NCBI GenBank assembly: GCA_030529405.1
Contig: JAUMWZ010000007.1
Coordinates: 7,475-12,811, forward strand
Direction of reading: 5' to 3'
Source of the DNA: Bacteroides sp.
GTDB lineage: Bacteria > Bacteroidota > Bacteroidia > Bacteroidales > Bacteroidaceae
DNA length: 5,337 bases
Positions within the stretch are counted from its first letter, which is position 1. Each line of letters begins with the position of its first letter. Under the pieces are notes generated by a model. It had not been told where the DNA came from and ran no database searches. It worked only from the letters and a program-made list of their open reading frames with translations. Below are positions 4,010 through 5,337 of the stretch, piece after piece. Made by a program: the position numbers and the translations under genes.

Positions 4010-5337
4010 ATGTTTTCTAAAGAAACTTATGTACAGCGCAGAGCCGTGCTGAAAAAGAAATTAGGCTCGGGAGTATTACTATTCTTAGGCAACGATGAAG
4101 CAGGCTTGAACTATGCCGACAACACTTTCAGGTACAGACAAGACTCTACATTCTTATACTATTTTGGACTTTCTGCCGCAGGATTATCTGCTATCATAGA
4201 TATAGACAATGACAGAGAAATAATTTTTGGAGATGAACTGACAATAGACTCAATCGTGTGGATGGGTTCGCAACCCACTTTGATGGAAAAATGTAGCACA
4301 GTGGGAGTGAGAGAGCTTTTACCTTCTGACGACTTGATGAAATATCTTGACACATGCGCCAAACAAAACAGAAAAGTACACTATCTGCCTCCATACCGTG
4401 CTGAGCATAAAATAAAGTTGCTTGAATGGCTAAACATTCCTTTCTTGAAGCAAGAAGGCTCGCTAGACTTTATGAAAGCAATCATATCGCAAAGAAACTA
4501 TAAGTCGGAAGAAGAAATAGTTGAGATTGAAAAAGCTTGTAATGTAACGGCAGATATGCACATTGCAGCCATAAAGATGATACGCCCTGACATCTATGAA
4601 TACGAAGTTGCGGCGGAAATAAATCGTGTGGCACAGGCAAACAACTGTGAACTGTCGTTTGCAACAATAGCAACCGTGAACGGACAGACACTTCACAACC
4701 ACTACCACGGTAATAAGGTTAAGTCTGGCGACTTATTCCTTATCGACGCAGGGGCAGAGGTTGAATCTGGATATGCAGGAGATATGTCTTCGACAGTACC
4801 TGCAGACAAGACCTACACAACACGCCAACGAGAAGTGTACGAAATACAAAATCGTATGCACTTGGCATCTGTTGAAGCACTAAGACCAGGCATTTCGTTC
4901 ATGGAAGTATATGACATCTCGGCAAAAATAATGGTTGAGGGAATGAAAGAACTTGGACTTATGAAGGGCGATGCTGCTGAGGCTGTGAAAGAAGGAGCAC
5001 ACGCTTTGTTCTATCCTCACGGACTTGGACACATGATGGGACTTGATGTTCACGACATGGAAAACTTTGGCGAGAAATGGGTAGGATATAATGGTCAAGA
5101 AAAGAGTACTCAGTTCGGACGTCGCTCGTTAAGACTTGCCGCACCACTTGAACCAGGTTTTGTGCATACCATAGAGCCGGGAATTTACTTCATTCCAGAA
5201 TTGATAGACAAATGGAGAGCAGAGAAGAAATTCTTTGACTTTGTAAACTACGACAAGGTGGAACAATATAAAGACTTCGGAGGTATAAGAAACGAAGAAG
5301 ACTACTTGATTACACCAAACGGTTCAAGAAGATTGGG
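4010..5337 (+). CDS. pepP: Xaa-Pro aminopeptidase (aminopeptidase P, M24B), 3' end cut
   Basis: 442 codons are visible with no stop before the edge; Bacteroidales homologues are, as I recall, about 455-465 residues, so only a short C-terminal tail should be missing. The enzyme removes N-terminal residues that precede proline, using a two-metal (Mn-type) centre. Residues 1 to about 135 form the AMP_N domain (MFSKETYVQRRAVLKKK..., RQDSTFLYYFGL at 43-54). From about 165 the pita-bread catalytic domain follows. All five metal ligands are present: D246 (LIDAGAE), D258 (GYAGDMSST), H341 (HGLGHMMGLDVHD), E389 (HTIEPGIYF) and E429 (GIRNEEDYLIT). There is no signal peptide, so it should be cytoplasmic. 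ATG 4010 is the first in-frame start, because the triplet at 4001-4003 is TAA. A 5-codon out-of-frame ORF (4003-4020) overlaps the start. The gene is divergent from rpoN and has its own promoter element. Confidence 0.95.
   Translation, partial: MFSKETYVQRRAVLKKKLGSGVLLFLGNDEAGLNYADNTFRYRQDSTFLYYFGLSAAGLSAIIDIDNDREIIFGDELTIDSIVWMGSQPTLMEKCSTVGVRELLPSDDLMKYLDTCAKQNRKVHYLPPYRAEHKIKLLEWLNIPFLKQEGSLDFMKAIISQRNYKSEEEIVEIEKACNVTADMHIAAIKMIRPDIYEYEVAAEINRVAQANNCELSFATIATVNGQTLHNHYHGNKVKSGDLFLIDAGAEVESGYAGDMSSTVPADKTYTTRQREVYEIQNRMHLASVEALRPGISFMEVYDISAKIMVEGMKELGLMKGDAAEAVKEGAHALFYPHGLGHMMGLDVHDMENFGEKWVGYNGQEKSTQFGRRSLRLAAPLEPGFVHTIEPGIYFIPELIDKWRAEKKFFDFVNYDKVEQYKDFGGIRNEEDYLITPNGSRRL

Noticed and set aside
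4159..5147. Minus-strand open frames opposite pepP (4159-4394, 4463-4708, 4880-5147)
   Set aside because: The plus strand encodes PepP throughout with all metal ligands intact; the antisense frames are short and have no family features.

Overview
The window looks like chromosomal DNA of a Bacteroidota member, most likely a Bacteroidales species close to Prevotella. The DNA is AT-rich and the start regions lack clear Shine-Dalgarno motifs. Sites matching the Bacteroidota -7 element TAnnTTTG sit just upstream of two genes. The protein sequences and gene order fit what I recall of Bacteroidales chromosomes; no database search was possible.

Layout, left to right. Five genes run on the minus strand. 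In their direction of transcription they are rpoN (sigma-54, 3664 to 2177), a polytopic membrane protein of unknown function (about 1937 to 1236), gcvH (1207 to 827), purE (752 to 243) and the first 19 codons of ispG (from a GTG at 58 to the window edge). A sixth gene, an M24-family Xaa-Pro aminopeptidase (pepP-like, from 4010), is divergent from rpoN on the plus strand and is cut by the right edge. The shared rpoN/pepP intergenic region (3665-4009) has a -7-like promoter element for each direction.

How the genes fit together. GcvH carries the lipoyl arm of the glycine cleavage system, which makes 5,10-methylene-THF. PurE catalyses a step of purine synthesis, a pathway that uses one-carbon folates. 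IspG belongs to isoprenoid synthesis, RpoN is a transcription factor and PepP is a peptidase. The block is best read as a conserved housekeeping neighbourhood and not as a single-purpose operon. gcvH follows the membrane-protein gene by 28 nt and purE follows gcvH by 74 nt, so co-transcription is plausible. A GC-rich hairpin between gcvH and purE may modulate it.

The most notable non-genic feature is a degenerate repeat family with an exact 22-bp period and a near-palindromic core of about AAACYRTATAYRGTTT. Five units lie downstream of purE and overlap its stop codon. Four units, plus one out of phase, lie upstream of rpoN. Two weaker units straddle the start of the membrane-protein gene. The repeats create misleading open-frame extensions at the 5' ends of rpoN and of the membrane-protein gene. 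I saw no mobile element, CRISPR array, tRNA or rRNA, and no clear new multi-gene system.
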